In this document: positions 7,836-15,682 of the stretch, piece by piece
Layout: each line of letters opens with the position of its first letter
Position numbering within the stretch: the first letter of the stretch is position 1
NCBI GenBank assembly: GCA_017883125.1
Contig: JADGOD010000002.1
Span: 1 to 20,589, forward strand
Direction of reading: 5' to 3'
Source of the DNA: Acidimicrobiales bacterium
GTDB taxonomy: Bacteria; Actinomycetota; Acidimicrobiia; Acidimicrobiales; RAAP-2
DNA length: 20,589 nucleotides
Made by a program: the position numbers and the translations under genes
The notes under the pieces: model-generated
Database searches by the model: none
Told to the model about the DNA's origin: nothing
Seen by the model: only the letters and a program-made list of their open reading frames with translations

Positions 7836-7901
7836 CGCGTGGGATGCTCGGCCAGAGGCCGATAGGTCCAGAGCTCAACAGATGAGGTGGGGGGAGAACC
7901 G

Positions 7902-8321
7902 ATGACAGCGGCGGTAGGAATTCCTCCGGCGGTCACGGAGGAGACCGAGGCGTTCTGGTCCGCGGCCGAGCAAGGCCGCCTGGTGGTGGAGCGCTGTGAG
8001 GCCTGCGGCACCGAGTCCTTCCCTCCGAGGGGGATGTGCCCGTCGTGCCGCGGCCGATCCATGGCGGCTGCCGAGATCACCGACCGGGGTCGGATCTACA
8101 GCTTCACGATCAACTACCAGCGCTGGCTCCCCGACCTCGAGGTTCCCTTCGCGCTCGTCCTGGTCGAGTTCCCCGAGCATCCCGGCGTGCGGGTGTTCGG
8201 CCGGATCCGCGGCTGCGCCCCGGAGGAGGTCGCCATCGGCGACGAGGTCGAGGTCGGGTTCGAGCCGGGACCCGGGGGCTTCGCCATCCCCAGCTTCGTG
8301 GCGGTCGAGGGAGCAGCCTGA
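7902..8321 (+). CDS. DUF35-type OB-fold protein with zinc ribbon, partner of the thiolase-like protein
   Basis: The 139-residue protein has the DUF35 layout: an N-terminal helix (about 13-29, FWSAAEQGRLVVERC), a rubredoxin-like zinc ribbon with Cys32, 35, 46 and 49 (CEACG, then CPSC), and a C-terminal OB-fold containing YSFTINYQR and PFALVLVEF. Such proteins bind acyl-CoA or assemble with SCPx-type thiolases and aldolases. In steroid side-chain degradation a DUF35 domain of ChsH2 is needed by the aldolase Ltp2. A G-rich ribosome-binding site (around 7889-7896) precedes the ATG at 7902. The stop shares one base with the next ATG (TGATG), which supports a tight complex with the downstream product. 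Confidence 0.88.
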   Translation: MTAAVGIPPAVTEETEAFWSAAEQGRLVVERCEACGTESFPPRGMCPSCRGRSMAAAEITDRGRIYSFTINYQRWLPDLEVPFALVLVEFPEHPGVRVFGRIRGCAPEEVAIGDEVEVGFEPGPGGFAIPSFVAVEGAA

Positions 8322-9502
8322 TGGGCACCGAGCGGTTCGAGCAGCGGGCGGTCATCTCCGGCGTCGGGCAGTCCGCGATCGGCCGCCAGGTCGATCGCTC
8401 CGGGTTCCAGCTCACCTTGGACGCCATCGTGGCGGCCATCGATGACGCGGGCCTGAGCATCGATGACATCGACGGCCTGGCCATGTTCCCCGGCGGGGGC
8501 AAGGCGAACCTGCCGGGCTACGCCAGTGGCAACCTCTATGAGGTCCAAGACGCGCTGCGGATCACCACCACCTGGCGACAGGGGCAGGTCGAGGGGATGA
8601 GCCTGCCGTTCTACGGGCCGGCGCAGGCGGTCGCCACGGGCGAAGCCCGCCACGTCGTGATCTGGCGGACGGTCAAGGAGGGGAGCGCGGCGCGCCATGC
8701 GGGCGGACGGCCCGCGTATGGCTCGATCCACCCAGAGGCCGAGGGACCGCTGGCATGGCTCCTGCCCGTCGGTGCCTTGTCGCCGGCCTGCCAGATCGCA
8801 CCGTTCGCCACGCGCTACATGCACGAGTACGGCGTGACCCGCGAGCAGCTGGCATGGATCCCGGTGACCCAGCGAGCCCACGCCGCGCTCAACCCCGCCG
8901 CGGTCTACCGTGAGCCGCTGAGCGTCGAGGACTACCTCGCCTCGAGGATGATCTCCTCGCCGATCTGCCTCTACGACTGCGACGTCCCGGCGGACGGCGC
9001 CACCGCCATCGTGGTCTCGACCGTCGAGGCGGCTGCCGACCTCCGTGCGCCTGTGCGCATCGAGGCCATGGCGGGTGTCATCGACGGCCGCCCGTCGTGG
9101 GAGCAGTGGGAGGACATGGGCCGGGTCGGCTATGCGACAGCGGCGGCGATGTGGGGTCGCACCGATCTGCGACCCGGCGACGTCGACGTGGCCCAGCTCT
9201 ACGACGGCTTCACCATCGAGGCCGTCTGGTGGCTCGAGGCCATGGGCTTCTGCGGCACCGGAGAGGCCGGTGCCTTCGTTGAGGGGGGCGAGCGGATCTC
9301 CCTCGGAGGGGAGCTGCCCCTCAACACCTGGGGAGGCCAGCTGTCGGGAGGTCGGCTCCACGCCGGCTTCGGGCACACGGCCGAGGCGGTTCGCCAGCTC
9401 AGGGGAGAGGCCGGTGAGCGCCAGGTGCGAGGCGCCGAGGTCGCCGCGGTGACCAACGTGGGCGGCTACGAGGCAGGAGCAGCGCTCCTGACGCGCTGGT
9501 AG
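8321..9502 (+). CDS. SCPx / lipid-transfer-type thiolase-fold protein lacking the thiolase nucleophile
   Basis: The 393-residue protein has the thiolase fold pattern of the SCPx/Ltp group: AVISGVGQSAIG at the N-terminus, DIDGLAMF, the strand block VAQLYDGFT (about 290-297), LNTWGGQLSGGRLHAG and a final NVGG. The key thiolase residues are not there. No cysteine occurs before Cys157, so the acylating Cys expected near 90 is absent, and the GHP histidine block reads GGRLHAG. The same kind of loss is known in Ltp2, a DUF35-dependent retro-aldolase that cleaves a beta-hydroxyacyl-CoA; Tyr294 in LYDGFT is a possible functional residue. I infer an aldolase or other C-C lyase role on a CoA ester, not ordinary thiolysis. 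It is coupled to the DUF35 gene. Confidence 0.85.
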   Translation: MGTERFEQRAVISGVGQSAIGRQVDRSGFQLTLDAIVAAIDDAGLSIDDIDGLAMFPGGGKANLPGYASGNLYEVQDALRITTTWRQGQVEGMSLPFYGPAQAVATGEARHVVIWRTVKEGSAARHAGGRPAYGSIHPEAEGPLAWLLPVGALSPACQIAPFATRYMHEYGVTREQLAWIPVTQRAHAALNPAAVYREPLSVEDYLASRMISSPICLYDCDVPADGATAIVVSTVEAAADLRAPVRIEAMAGVIDGRPSWEQWEDMGRVGYATAAAMWGRTDLRPGDVDVAQLYDGFTIEAVWWLEAMGFCGTGEAGAFVEGGERISLGGELPLNTWGGQLSGGRLHAGFGHTAEAVRQLRGEAGERQVRGAEVAAVTNVGGYEAGAALLTRW

Positions 9503-9540
9503 CGATGAGAGATGAGTGAGTCCGACGAAGGAGGAGCATG

Positions 9541-10377
9541 ATGGCTGAGCGAGCGGGACGCGTCGAGGGCAAGGTGGCGATCGTCACGGGTGCGGGCTCG
9601 ACACCCGGCCCCGGAATCGGCACGGGGAAGGCGAGCGCGGTGGTGCTCGCCCGCGAGGGGGCCAGCGTCCTGCTCGTCGATCTCCACCCCGAGCGCGCCG
9701 AGGAGACGCGCAAGATGATCGAGGAGGAGGGGGGGCGGGCCGAGGTCTTCGCGGCGGACGCCACCAAGGCGGCCGAGTGCGAGGCCATGGTCAAGGCCGC
9801 CGTCGACGCCTTCGGAACCGTCGACATCCTCGTGAACAACATCGGCCTGGCGTCGCTCGGGACCGTGGTGGACACCACGGAGGAGGCGTGGGATCGAGCG
9901 CTCGACATCAACCTGCGCACGGCGTTCCTCTCGTCGAAGTACGCGGTGCCGGTCATGGCGGAGAAGGGCGCCGGCTCCATCGTCAACATCTCGTCGATCT
10001 CGGCACTTCGAGGCGACGGCACCCTGGCCTACTCGGCGGCCAAGGGCGGGCTGCTGGCGATGACCGTGGACATGGCCTTCGCCCACGGTCGCCAGGGCAT
10101 CCGCGTCAACGCCGTCGCGCCCGGCCACATCACGACCCCCATGGTCATGTCGGTCTCCGCTCCCGGACCGAGGGCGGAGTACATGAACCAGCTCCGCTCC
10201 GAGGCCGGTCTGCTGGGGACGCCCGGGACGGGCTGGGACGTCGGCTGGGCCGTAGGCTTCCTGGCCAGCGACGAGGCTCGGTGGATCACGGGGGTCACGC
10301 TCCCTGTCGAGTCAGGGGTGCTGAGCGTCACCCCCCTGATGATGGCGCCCTACCTCCGAGGCGTCCCCGAGCCCTAG
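9541..10377 (+). CDS. Short-chain dehydrogenase/reductase (SDR), copy 1, with expanded glycine-rich loop
   Basis: The 278-residue protein is a classical SDR: VAIVTGAGS at the N-terminus, an acidic residue after strand 2 (Asp47, VDLHP) favouring NAD(H), a variant NNIG in place of NNAG, Asn124, Ser152, Tyr164 and Lys168 (YSAAK). The glycine-rich loop reads GAGSTPGPGIGTG, longer than the usual GxxxGxG. It may oxidise a hydroxyacyl-CoA or a related alcohol, given the thiolase-like neighbour 38 bases upstream. AAGGAGG (9528-9534) precedes two adjacent ATGs; the one at 9541 has the better spacing, and the one at 9538 would add one Met. Its stop shares CTAG with the stop of the convergent CoA-transferase gene. 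Confidence 0.9.
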   Translation: MAERAGRVEGKVAIVTGAGSTPGPGIGTGKASAVVLAREGASVLLVDLHPERAEETRKMIEEEGGRAEVFAADATKAAECEAMVKAAVDAFGTVDILVNNIGLASLGTVVDTTEEAWDRALDINLRTAFLSSKYAVPVMAEKGAGSIVNISSISALRGDGTLAYSAAKGGLLAMTVDMAFAHGRQGIRVNAVAPGHITTPMVMSVSAPGPRAEYMNQLRSEAGLLGTPGTGWDVGWAVGFLASDEARWITGVTLPVESGVLSVTPLMMAPYLRGVPEP

Positions 10378-12686
10378 ACCCGAGCTGGTGCGACGGTGCC
10401 AGACGCGGCCAGAGTGGCCTGCTCCTCGGGATCGAAGCCGAGGGCGCCGAGGATCTCGGCGCCGTGCTCCCCGAGGCCGGGGATGGCTGCAGGCGCCGAG
10501 GGTCGGGGCTGGGGGCCGAGGCGCAGTGCGAAGCCGGGCTGCTCCAGCAGCCCCCTCGCCCCCCAGGGGTAGCTGGCCACGCGACCCAGCTGACGGTTGA
10601 CGGGGTCGTCGAGGATCCCCGAGATGAACCCCGCCCGATCCCTCTCGACGGCAAGCTCAACGGGGATGCCCGCCGCCTGGAGCTCCGCGATCCACACCGC
10701 GGCGGTCTTCGTCCCGAACGCCTCCTCCAGCAGGACCTCGGCTGGCTGGCGCTCACCAGCGCGGCGCCGCAACGGCGGGGGCACGTCCCCCAGCTCGGCG
10801 AGGTCCACCACTGCCCCGAGTCGCTCCCAGGTCCCTGCGTCGGGGATGGCCAGCGCCAGCCAGGCGCCGTCGCCGGCCCGGTAGATGCGGTAGGCCGCGC
10901 CGTAGCCCGTCTGCTCATCGTCGAGCACGGGCCCCTGGACCACGGCACCGTCCGAGACAAAGGCACCGGACTTGAGGAGCAGGGCTGCGCCGAGGAGTGA
11001 GGTCGAGACCGACTGGCCGACCCCACTGCGGCGTCGGGCGTAGAGGGCGGCGAGCACCGACGCGGCAGAGAGCCAGCCGCTCGTCACGTCGATGGCCCCC
11101 CAGACCAGGAAGGTCGGGGGCTGCGCCGCTCCGCCCTGGGACGCCTCGATGCCTGACAGCGCCTGCATGAGGTGGTCATTGGCAGCCAGGGGTGCGCGGG
11201 GACCCTCAGCCCCGAAGCCGCTGGCGAAGCTGTAGACGGCATCGGGGTTGGCGCGACGCACGGTCTCCTCGTCGTAGCCGAGACGCTCGGCGAGCCCGAC
11301 CCGGGAGTTGTGGTGGACGACGTCGCTCCATTGGAAGAGCCGTTCGAGGATGCGGGGAGCATCAGCTGCCTTCATGTCGAGGCCGATCGCCCGCTTTCCC
11401 CGCTGGCCGGCCGCGAACATCGGCTCCATCGTCCGGTGCACGTCACCGGTCAGGGGCTCGACCTTGACCACGTCAGCGCCCAGCTCGGCGAGGATCAGAG
11501 GCGTGATCGGTCCCGCCAGATAGGCCGATAGATCGAGGACCCTGACGCCCGACAGGAGCCTCGACGTGGGACTCGACGACGGACGGCTCCCGTCACCGCC
11601 TGTCGTGGCGCTCGGGCTGACCTGCGCCACCGTTCCGAGGGCGGTGACAACCCCGCGGCCTGGGACCTCGAAGTCGGCGCTCAGGCCGATCTCACGGACG
11701 TGGGCATCGAGCAGAGCCTCACCCGGGCGCAACACGGGCTCACAGCGGAAGGCCTGGCCAGCGAGATCCTGGATCCACGAAGACCGGTCGCGGCTGGCGA
11801 ACATCTCCGCCCAGCGGGTGCTGCGATCGACCATCGCTCCGCTCACCAGGTCCGCTGTGTAGCCGGCCTCGCTGGGAGCGTCACCCATGTGCTCGAGGAA
11901 CTCCTCGTAGGCGCCCTTCGCCCCGAACCACAGCTGGAGGAACTCCCCGTCTCCGCAGCGGTAGGCGCGGCTCTCGGAGGGGCCCTGCTGTTCCCAGAGC
12001 AGCCGGGTGGCCCCCGAGGGCACCTCGACGCGACCGATGATCATGGGCAAGATCGCCTGGAGCCCGTCGTAGAGCGAGGTCTCCACCCAGCCACCGGCTC
12101 CCGTGGCTTCGCGCTCGTAGAGGCACGCGAGCGCTCCCACGGCGGCAGAGAGCGCGGCACCGGCGCTGGCCACCGTGAGGTCCCCGAAGATCGGCCCGGG
12201 CCGGTGTCCTCGGATCTGCGTCAGCAGGCCTGCACGCGCCTGGACGAGCAGCTCGAGGTCGGGGATCGACCCGCCTGCGTTAGAGCTGGGCCGGATGCGC
12301 GCCCAGACGAGCCGGGGGTTGGCGCGGGCCAGGTCCGGATAGCCGCAGCCGTTTCCCTCGATCAGCCGCTCGGGTCCGGAGATGAACGCGACGTCGGCCT
12401 CGGCGGCCAGGGCGGTGATCGTCGCTGCGAGGTGACCGGCGTCGTCGAGGTCGACCTCGACGATGTCCTTGCCTCGGTCCCAGACGGCCGAGAACTCGAC
12501 GTCGGCGTCGAGCGTCGAGCGGACTGCGGACTGCACTCTGAGCACCTCTGCGCCGAGGTCCCTGAACAGAGTCCCGGGCAGGCTCGAGGCCAGTCCGGCG
12601 CCGACGGCGCTGAGGCCCAAGGAGACCTCGATGACCCTGAGCCCGGCCAGCGGTGCACCTGCCCCGCTCGTCGCGCTCGCCGTCAT
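10374..12686 (-). CDS. Tandem-fused type III CoA-transferase (two CaiB/BaiF domains in one chain)
   Basis: The 770-residue protein is about twice the usual family length. Domain 1 (about 14-350) begins LAGLRVIEVSLGLSAVGAG and has Asp169 in FGDLTVASAG. A Ser/Thr/Gly-rich linker follows (about 356-376). Domain 2 (about 378-770) begins LSGVRVLDLSAYLAGP and has GKRAIGLDMK and Asp533 in AIDVTSG. Both halves keep an Asp at the catalytic position, so both could be active. Normal CaiB/BaiF enzymes are interlocked dimers, so the fusion may form an internal pseudo-dimer. The ATG at 12686 overlaps the upstream stop by 4 bases with no obvious ribosome-binding site, which suggests coupling; the start at 12761 lies inside the upstream gene. 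Confidence 0.88.
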   Translation of the reverse strand: MTASATSGAGAPLAGLRVIEVSLGLSAVGAGLASSLPGTLFRDLGAEVLRVQSAVRSTLDADVEFSAVWDRGKDIVEVDLDDAGHLAATITALAAEADVAFISGPERLIEGNGCGYPDLARANPRLVWARIRPSSNAGGSIPDLELLVQARAGLLTQIRGHRPGPIFGDLTVASAGAALSAAVGALACLYEREATGAGGWVETSLYDGLQAILPMIIGRVEVPSGATRLLWEQQGPSESRAYRCGDGEFLQLWFGAKGAYEEFLEHMGDAPSEAGYTADLVSGAMVDRSTRWAEMFASRDRSSWIQDLAGQAFRCEPVLRPGEALLDAHVREIGLSADFEVPGRGVVTALGTVAQVSPSATTGGDGSRPSSSPTSRLLSGVRVLDLSAYLAGPITPLILAELGADVVKVEPLTGDVHRTMEPMFAAGQRGKRAIGLDMKAADAPRILERLFQWSDVVHHNSRVGLAERLGYDEETVRRANPDAVYSFASGFGAEGPRAPLAANDHLMQALSGIEASQGGAAQPPTFLVWGAIDVTSGWLSAASVLAALYARRRSGVGQSVSTSLLGAALLLKSGAFVSDGAVVQGPVLDDEQTGYGAAYRIYRAGDGAWLALAIPDAGTWERLGAVVDLAELGDVPPPLRRRAGERQPAEVLLEEAFGTKTAAVWIAELQAAGIPVELAVERDRAGFISGILDDPVNRQLGRVASYPWGARGLLEQPGFALRLGPQPRPSAPAAIPGLGEHGAEILGALGFDPEEQATLAASGTVAPARV

Positions 12687-14323
12687 GAGCGCAGGAGGCG
12701 TCCCGGGGACACGTCGGCGATGTCCTCGCCGTGCGCGCGTGTGGCCACGCCGTTGACCCACATGTGCTCGACGCCGGTGCTCCCGACGACGAGGCGGTCG
12801 GTCCCTCCCGGCTGGTCCGAGACGCGCTCGACGGGGGTGGTCCCGATCACCGCAGGGTCGAAGGCCACCAGGTCGGCGAAGAAGCCCTCCTTGACGAGGC
12901 CCCGATCGGCGATGCGGAACGCCTGGTGCGGATGGCCGGTGAGCCGCCAGACGGCGTCTTCGAGCGAGAGCGCCTTGCGCTCCCGGACCCAGTGGCCGAG
13001 GAGGTGCGTCGAGTAGCAGGCATCGCAGAGCTGGCTGGCGTGTGCTCCGGCGTCAGAGAGACCGAGCAGCGTCCGCTTGTCGGCCAGGAGCTGGCCCACC
13101 TCTTCGTCGCCGTCGTTGTCCATGACGACCCTGAAGCGCGTGGCCATGTCGTCGCTCAGCGCGAGGTCGATCATCAGGTCGAAGGGCGTCGTGCCCCGCT
13201 CGGCGGCCAGCCGGTCGAGGGGGATCCCGACCACGTCGTGGTGCGTGTTCGTCTCCTCGACGTCGATCTTCGACCAGCGGTGGCTCCAGGTCGCGAGGGT
13301 GGTCGGGCGGGCGCGGTCGCGCCAGGTGGGATCGCTGAGCAGCGCGGCCCGCTCGGCGCGAGGCCGTGCGAGCACCTCCTTCCACTCATCCACCTCGGCG
13401 AGCGGGAAGGGATCGGCCATGCTGATCTGCATCACGATCGGCCGGCACGCGATCTGCGGGTAGACCTCGCCAGGCAGGCGGCTGCCGCGCTCGACAGAGC
13501 GGAGGGCGGCGCCCGGCTTGTCGGCTCGGGCCACCAGGGCCGTCCAGGTCACGGGGATGCCGTAGCGGACCGCCAGGTCCGAGAACTCGTCGATGAAGAG
13601 GCCCGGCCCGATCGAGACCTGCATGACGCCCTTGCCCATCTCTCCGAGGACCGAGGCTAGGGCGTAGACCTCGTCGACCTCGGCGAACCGGCTGGGCACC
13701 GGCCGGCCGAAGGCGCCCTGGTGGGCGGGCTGGCGTGAGGTCGAGAAGCCGATCGCCCCGGCGGCGATCCCCTCTCGGAGCAGCTCGCGCATGGTCTCGA
13801 TCTCGGCTGCTGTGGCCGGACGCTCCTCGCCGCCGGTGACGAAGAGCCGCAGCGGGGAGTGCCCGAGGAAGGCCCCGACGTTGAGGCGCTTGGCACGCCC
13901 GTCGAGCGCCGTCAGGTACTCGGGGAAGGTCTCGAAGCACCAGTCGATCCCCGCGTCGAGCGCCTCCATCGACATGCCCTCGACGTTCTCGAGGAGCCGG
14001 ACGATGATCTCGCGGTGCTCGGGCCTGGTGGGGGCGACGCCGAAGCCGCAGTTCCCCATCACCACGCTGGTCACGCCGTGCCAGCTCGAGGGCGTGAGGT
14101 CGCCGTCCCAGAGGATCTGCGCGTCGTAGTGGGTGTGGATGTCGATGAACCCGGGTGCGAGGGTGAGGCCGCCGAGGTCGACGACCTGGGTCTCCTCGGT
14201 CGGGGTTAGTTCCCCGGGGGGTCGGACCGCGCTGATGCGATCGGCGGTGATGGCGACGTCGGCCAGACGAGCAGGGTCGCCGGTCCCGTCGATCAAGGTG
14301 GCTTGGCGCAGCAGAAGGTCCAT
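12683..14323 (-). CDS. Amidohydrolase family 3 protein (D-aminoacylase-like), copy 1
   Basis: The 546-residue protein has the layout of N-acyl-D-amino-acid deacylases: an N-terminal small domain (LLLRQATLIDGTGD), HTHYDAQ with His63 and His65, Cys92 in GNCGFG, and SDAGAH with Asp424 and His428 near the C-terminus. In characterised D-aminoacylase two further metal ligands are histidines, in THIR-like and SHHK-like strands. Here the matching segments read MQVSIGPG (about 234-241) and VTWTALV (about 258-264) without histidine. The activity may therefore differ from D-amino acid deacylation. The ATG at 14323 has GGAGC just upstream. It lies between the amidohydrolase (64-base gap) and the fused CoA-transferase (4-base overlap). 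Confidence 0.82.
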   Translation of the reverse strand: MDLLLRQATLIDGTGDPARLADVAITADRISAVRPPGELTPTEETQVVDLGGLTLAPGFIDIHTHYDAQILWDGDLTPSSWHGVTSVVMGNCGFGVAPTRPEHREIIVRLLENVEGMSMEALDAGIDWCFETFPEYLTALDGRAKRLNVGAFLGHSPLRLFVTGGEERPATAAEIETMRELLREGIAAGAIGFSTSRQPAHQGAFGRPVPSRFAEVDEVYALASVLGEMGKGVMQVSIGPGLFIDEFSDLAVRYGIPVTWTALVARADKPGAALRSVERGSRLPGEVYPQIACRPIVMQISMADPFPLAEVDEWKEVLARPRAERAALLSDPTWRDRARPTTLATWSHRWSKIDVEETNTHHDVVGIPLDRLAAERGTTPFDLMIDLALSDDMATRFRVVMDNDGDEEVGQLLADKRTLLGLSDAGAHASQLCDACYSTHLLGHWVRERKALSLEDAVWRLTGHPHQAFRIADRGLVKEGFFADLVAFDPAVIGTTPVERVSDQPGGTDRLVVGSTGVEHMWVNGVATRAHGEDIADVSPGRLLRS

Positions 14324-14387
14324 CGGTGCTCCGATCGGTCGCCCTGAGAGGCGGCTGGTGCTGAGTGGCTCCACAGGGGAGCGGGAC

Positions 14388-15554
14388 TTAGAGGCGGTAG
14401 AGCGCCTTGGCGTTCCCACCGAGGATCTTGGCCCGTGCGGTCGGGCTGATCGTGGTCAACTTCTCCGAGACGGCCTCGAGGGGGCCAGGGTAGAGGCAGG
14501 TCGGGTGCGGGAAGTCCGTCTCGAAGAGGATCCGGTCCTCGCCGACGGCCTCCACCAGGTTCGCGAGCTTGTTCTGGTTGTTCTCGAACCAGAAGGTCGC
14601 GTACAGGTTGGACTTGAAGTACTCCGACGGCATCTTCTTCAGCTTCGCCAGCTCGCTGGGGGCATTCTCCGCCATCTCGTAGTCGATCGTCTCGAGGATG
14701 AACGGGACCCAGCCGATACCGCTCTCCACTGAGACCATCTGGAGGTCCGGGTGACGGTCGAACATGCCCGAGAGGATGACGTTGGTCACGACCCTGGCGT
14801 TGCCGATGAACAGCAGGGTGCCGCCGATGGCGAGCTTGGTGTTCGACGGGTGGGAGGCCCAGGAGTACTTGCCGTAGAAGCCCATGGCCGTCATGGACGC
14901 GCCGATGTGGAAGTGCACCGGGAGCTCGAGCTCCGTGCAGGTCTCCCAGAGGGGGTCCCAGTCGCGGCTGGCGAGATCCGGAGCGCCGAGGTCTTGGGGG
15001 TCCGAGGTCATGTTGACGCCGCGCATGCCCAGCGCACCGACGCGCTTGGCTTCCGCGACGCAGCGCTCCACGCTCCACGCAGGCATGAGCGGCATCGGCA
15101 GGAGCCGGTTGTCGGAGTCCGCCTGGTACTCGGCCTGGACGTCGTTGTAGAGCTGCATCACCTGGAGGCAGAGCGACTCGTCATCCACGAGCCCGAGCTC
15201 CTGGCCCCCGAGGCCGATGGTGCTCGGGAAGATCACCTGGTTGTCGATGCCGGTCTCGTCCAGCACCCCGAGCCGGACCTTGGGGTCCCAGGCGCCGTGG
15301 TGGATCTGGTCCGAGGTCCACTGGTGGAGCGCGACCTCCGCGTCCTCCTTGTGTCCGTCGACGTCGATGACCCCGCCGGCGCTGTAGCCACCGATCGGGT
15401 GCCCGTCCATCACCCACATGAGCCGGCCGTTGGCGTGTTCGACGCGGGGGACTCGGTCGCGGATCGCAGCGGGGGCGTTCTTGGTGAAGAAGTCAGGCTG
15501 CTCGCACCAGTGCGAATCAGCATCGATCACGGGCAGTCCGTCGGGTGTCGCCAT
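14388..15554 (-). CDS. Amidohydrolase family 2 protein, third copy
   Basis: The 388-residue protein shows DADSH (Asp11, Asp13, His15), the HFH pair (His214 and His216), Asp347 and His350 in FETDFPHP, the usual metal and catalytic positions of family 2 amidohydrolases. It shares the ETDFPHxT and VSVExGxGWxPF wording with the enzyme at 3764, so the two are distant paralogues. Hydrolysis or non-oxidative decarboxylation of a cyclic or aromatic acid is possible; the substrate is unknown. The ATG at 15554 has GAGGAGA upstream; the longer frame from 15623 would run through the operator. It is the first gene of a three-gene minus-strand unit that diverges from the P450. Confidence 0.87.
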   Translation of the reverse strand: MATPDGLPVIDADSHWCEQPDFFTKNAPAAIRDRVPRVEHANGRLMWVMDGHPIGGYSAGGVIDVDGHKEDAEVALHQWTSDQIHHGAWDPKVRLGVLDETGIDNQVIFPSTIGLGGQELGLVDDESLCLQVMQLYNDVQAEYQADSDNRLLPMPLMPAWSVERCVAEAKRVGALGMRGVNMTSDPQDLGAPDLASRDWDPLWETCTELELPVHFHIGASMTAMGFYGKYSWASHPSNTKLAIGGTLLFIGNARVVTNVILSGMFDRHPDLQMVSVESGIGWVPFILETIDYEMAENAPSELAKLKKMPSEYFKSNLYATFWFENNQNKLANLVEAVGEDRILFETDFPHPTCLYPGPLEAVSEKLTTISPTARAKILGGNAKALYRL

Positions 15555-15606
15555 CTCGTTCTCCTCAGTCCTCTCGACCAGTGTGAATGTGAGCCTACAC
15601 GCACAG

Positions 15607-15620
15607 AGTAAGTGCTTGCT
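15607..15620. promoter_or_regulatory. Operator-like dyad, site 4 (AGTAA-GTGC-TTGCT), between divergent genes
   Basis: It matches 7 of 10 arm positions of the shared motif, but its own arms are nearly perfect: GAGTAAG-TG-CTTGCTC has one mismatch over 7 pairs. It sits 53 bases from the minus-strand amidohydrolase ATG and 63 bases from the P450 ATG, so one site could control both directions. TACACT (15629-15634, plus) and TAGGCT (15591-15596, minus) are possible -10 boxes without good -35 partners. Confidence 0.5.
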
Positions 15621-15682
15621 CACCCTGTTACACTTCGGTTCACCATGCCGGCTCTGGCCGGTCGCCGCGTCAAGGGGGAGTC

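Noticed and set aside
8321..9502. Ordinary acetyl-CoA acetyltransferase annotation for the thiolase-fold gene
   Set aside because: The acylating Cys and GHP His are both missing, so the standard thiolase reaction is not supported.
9511..9528. GATGAGTGAGTC resembling a half operator between the thiolase-like gene and the SDR
   Set aside because: Only the left arm AGTGA (9515-9519) is present; the right arm reads GACGA. The gap is 38 bases and the genes look co-transcribed.
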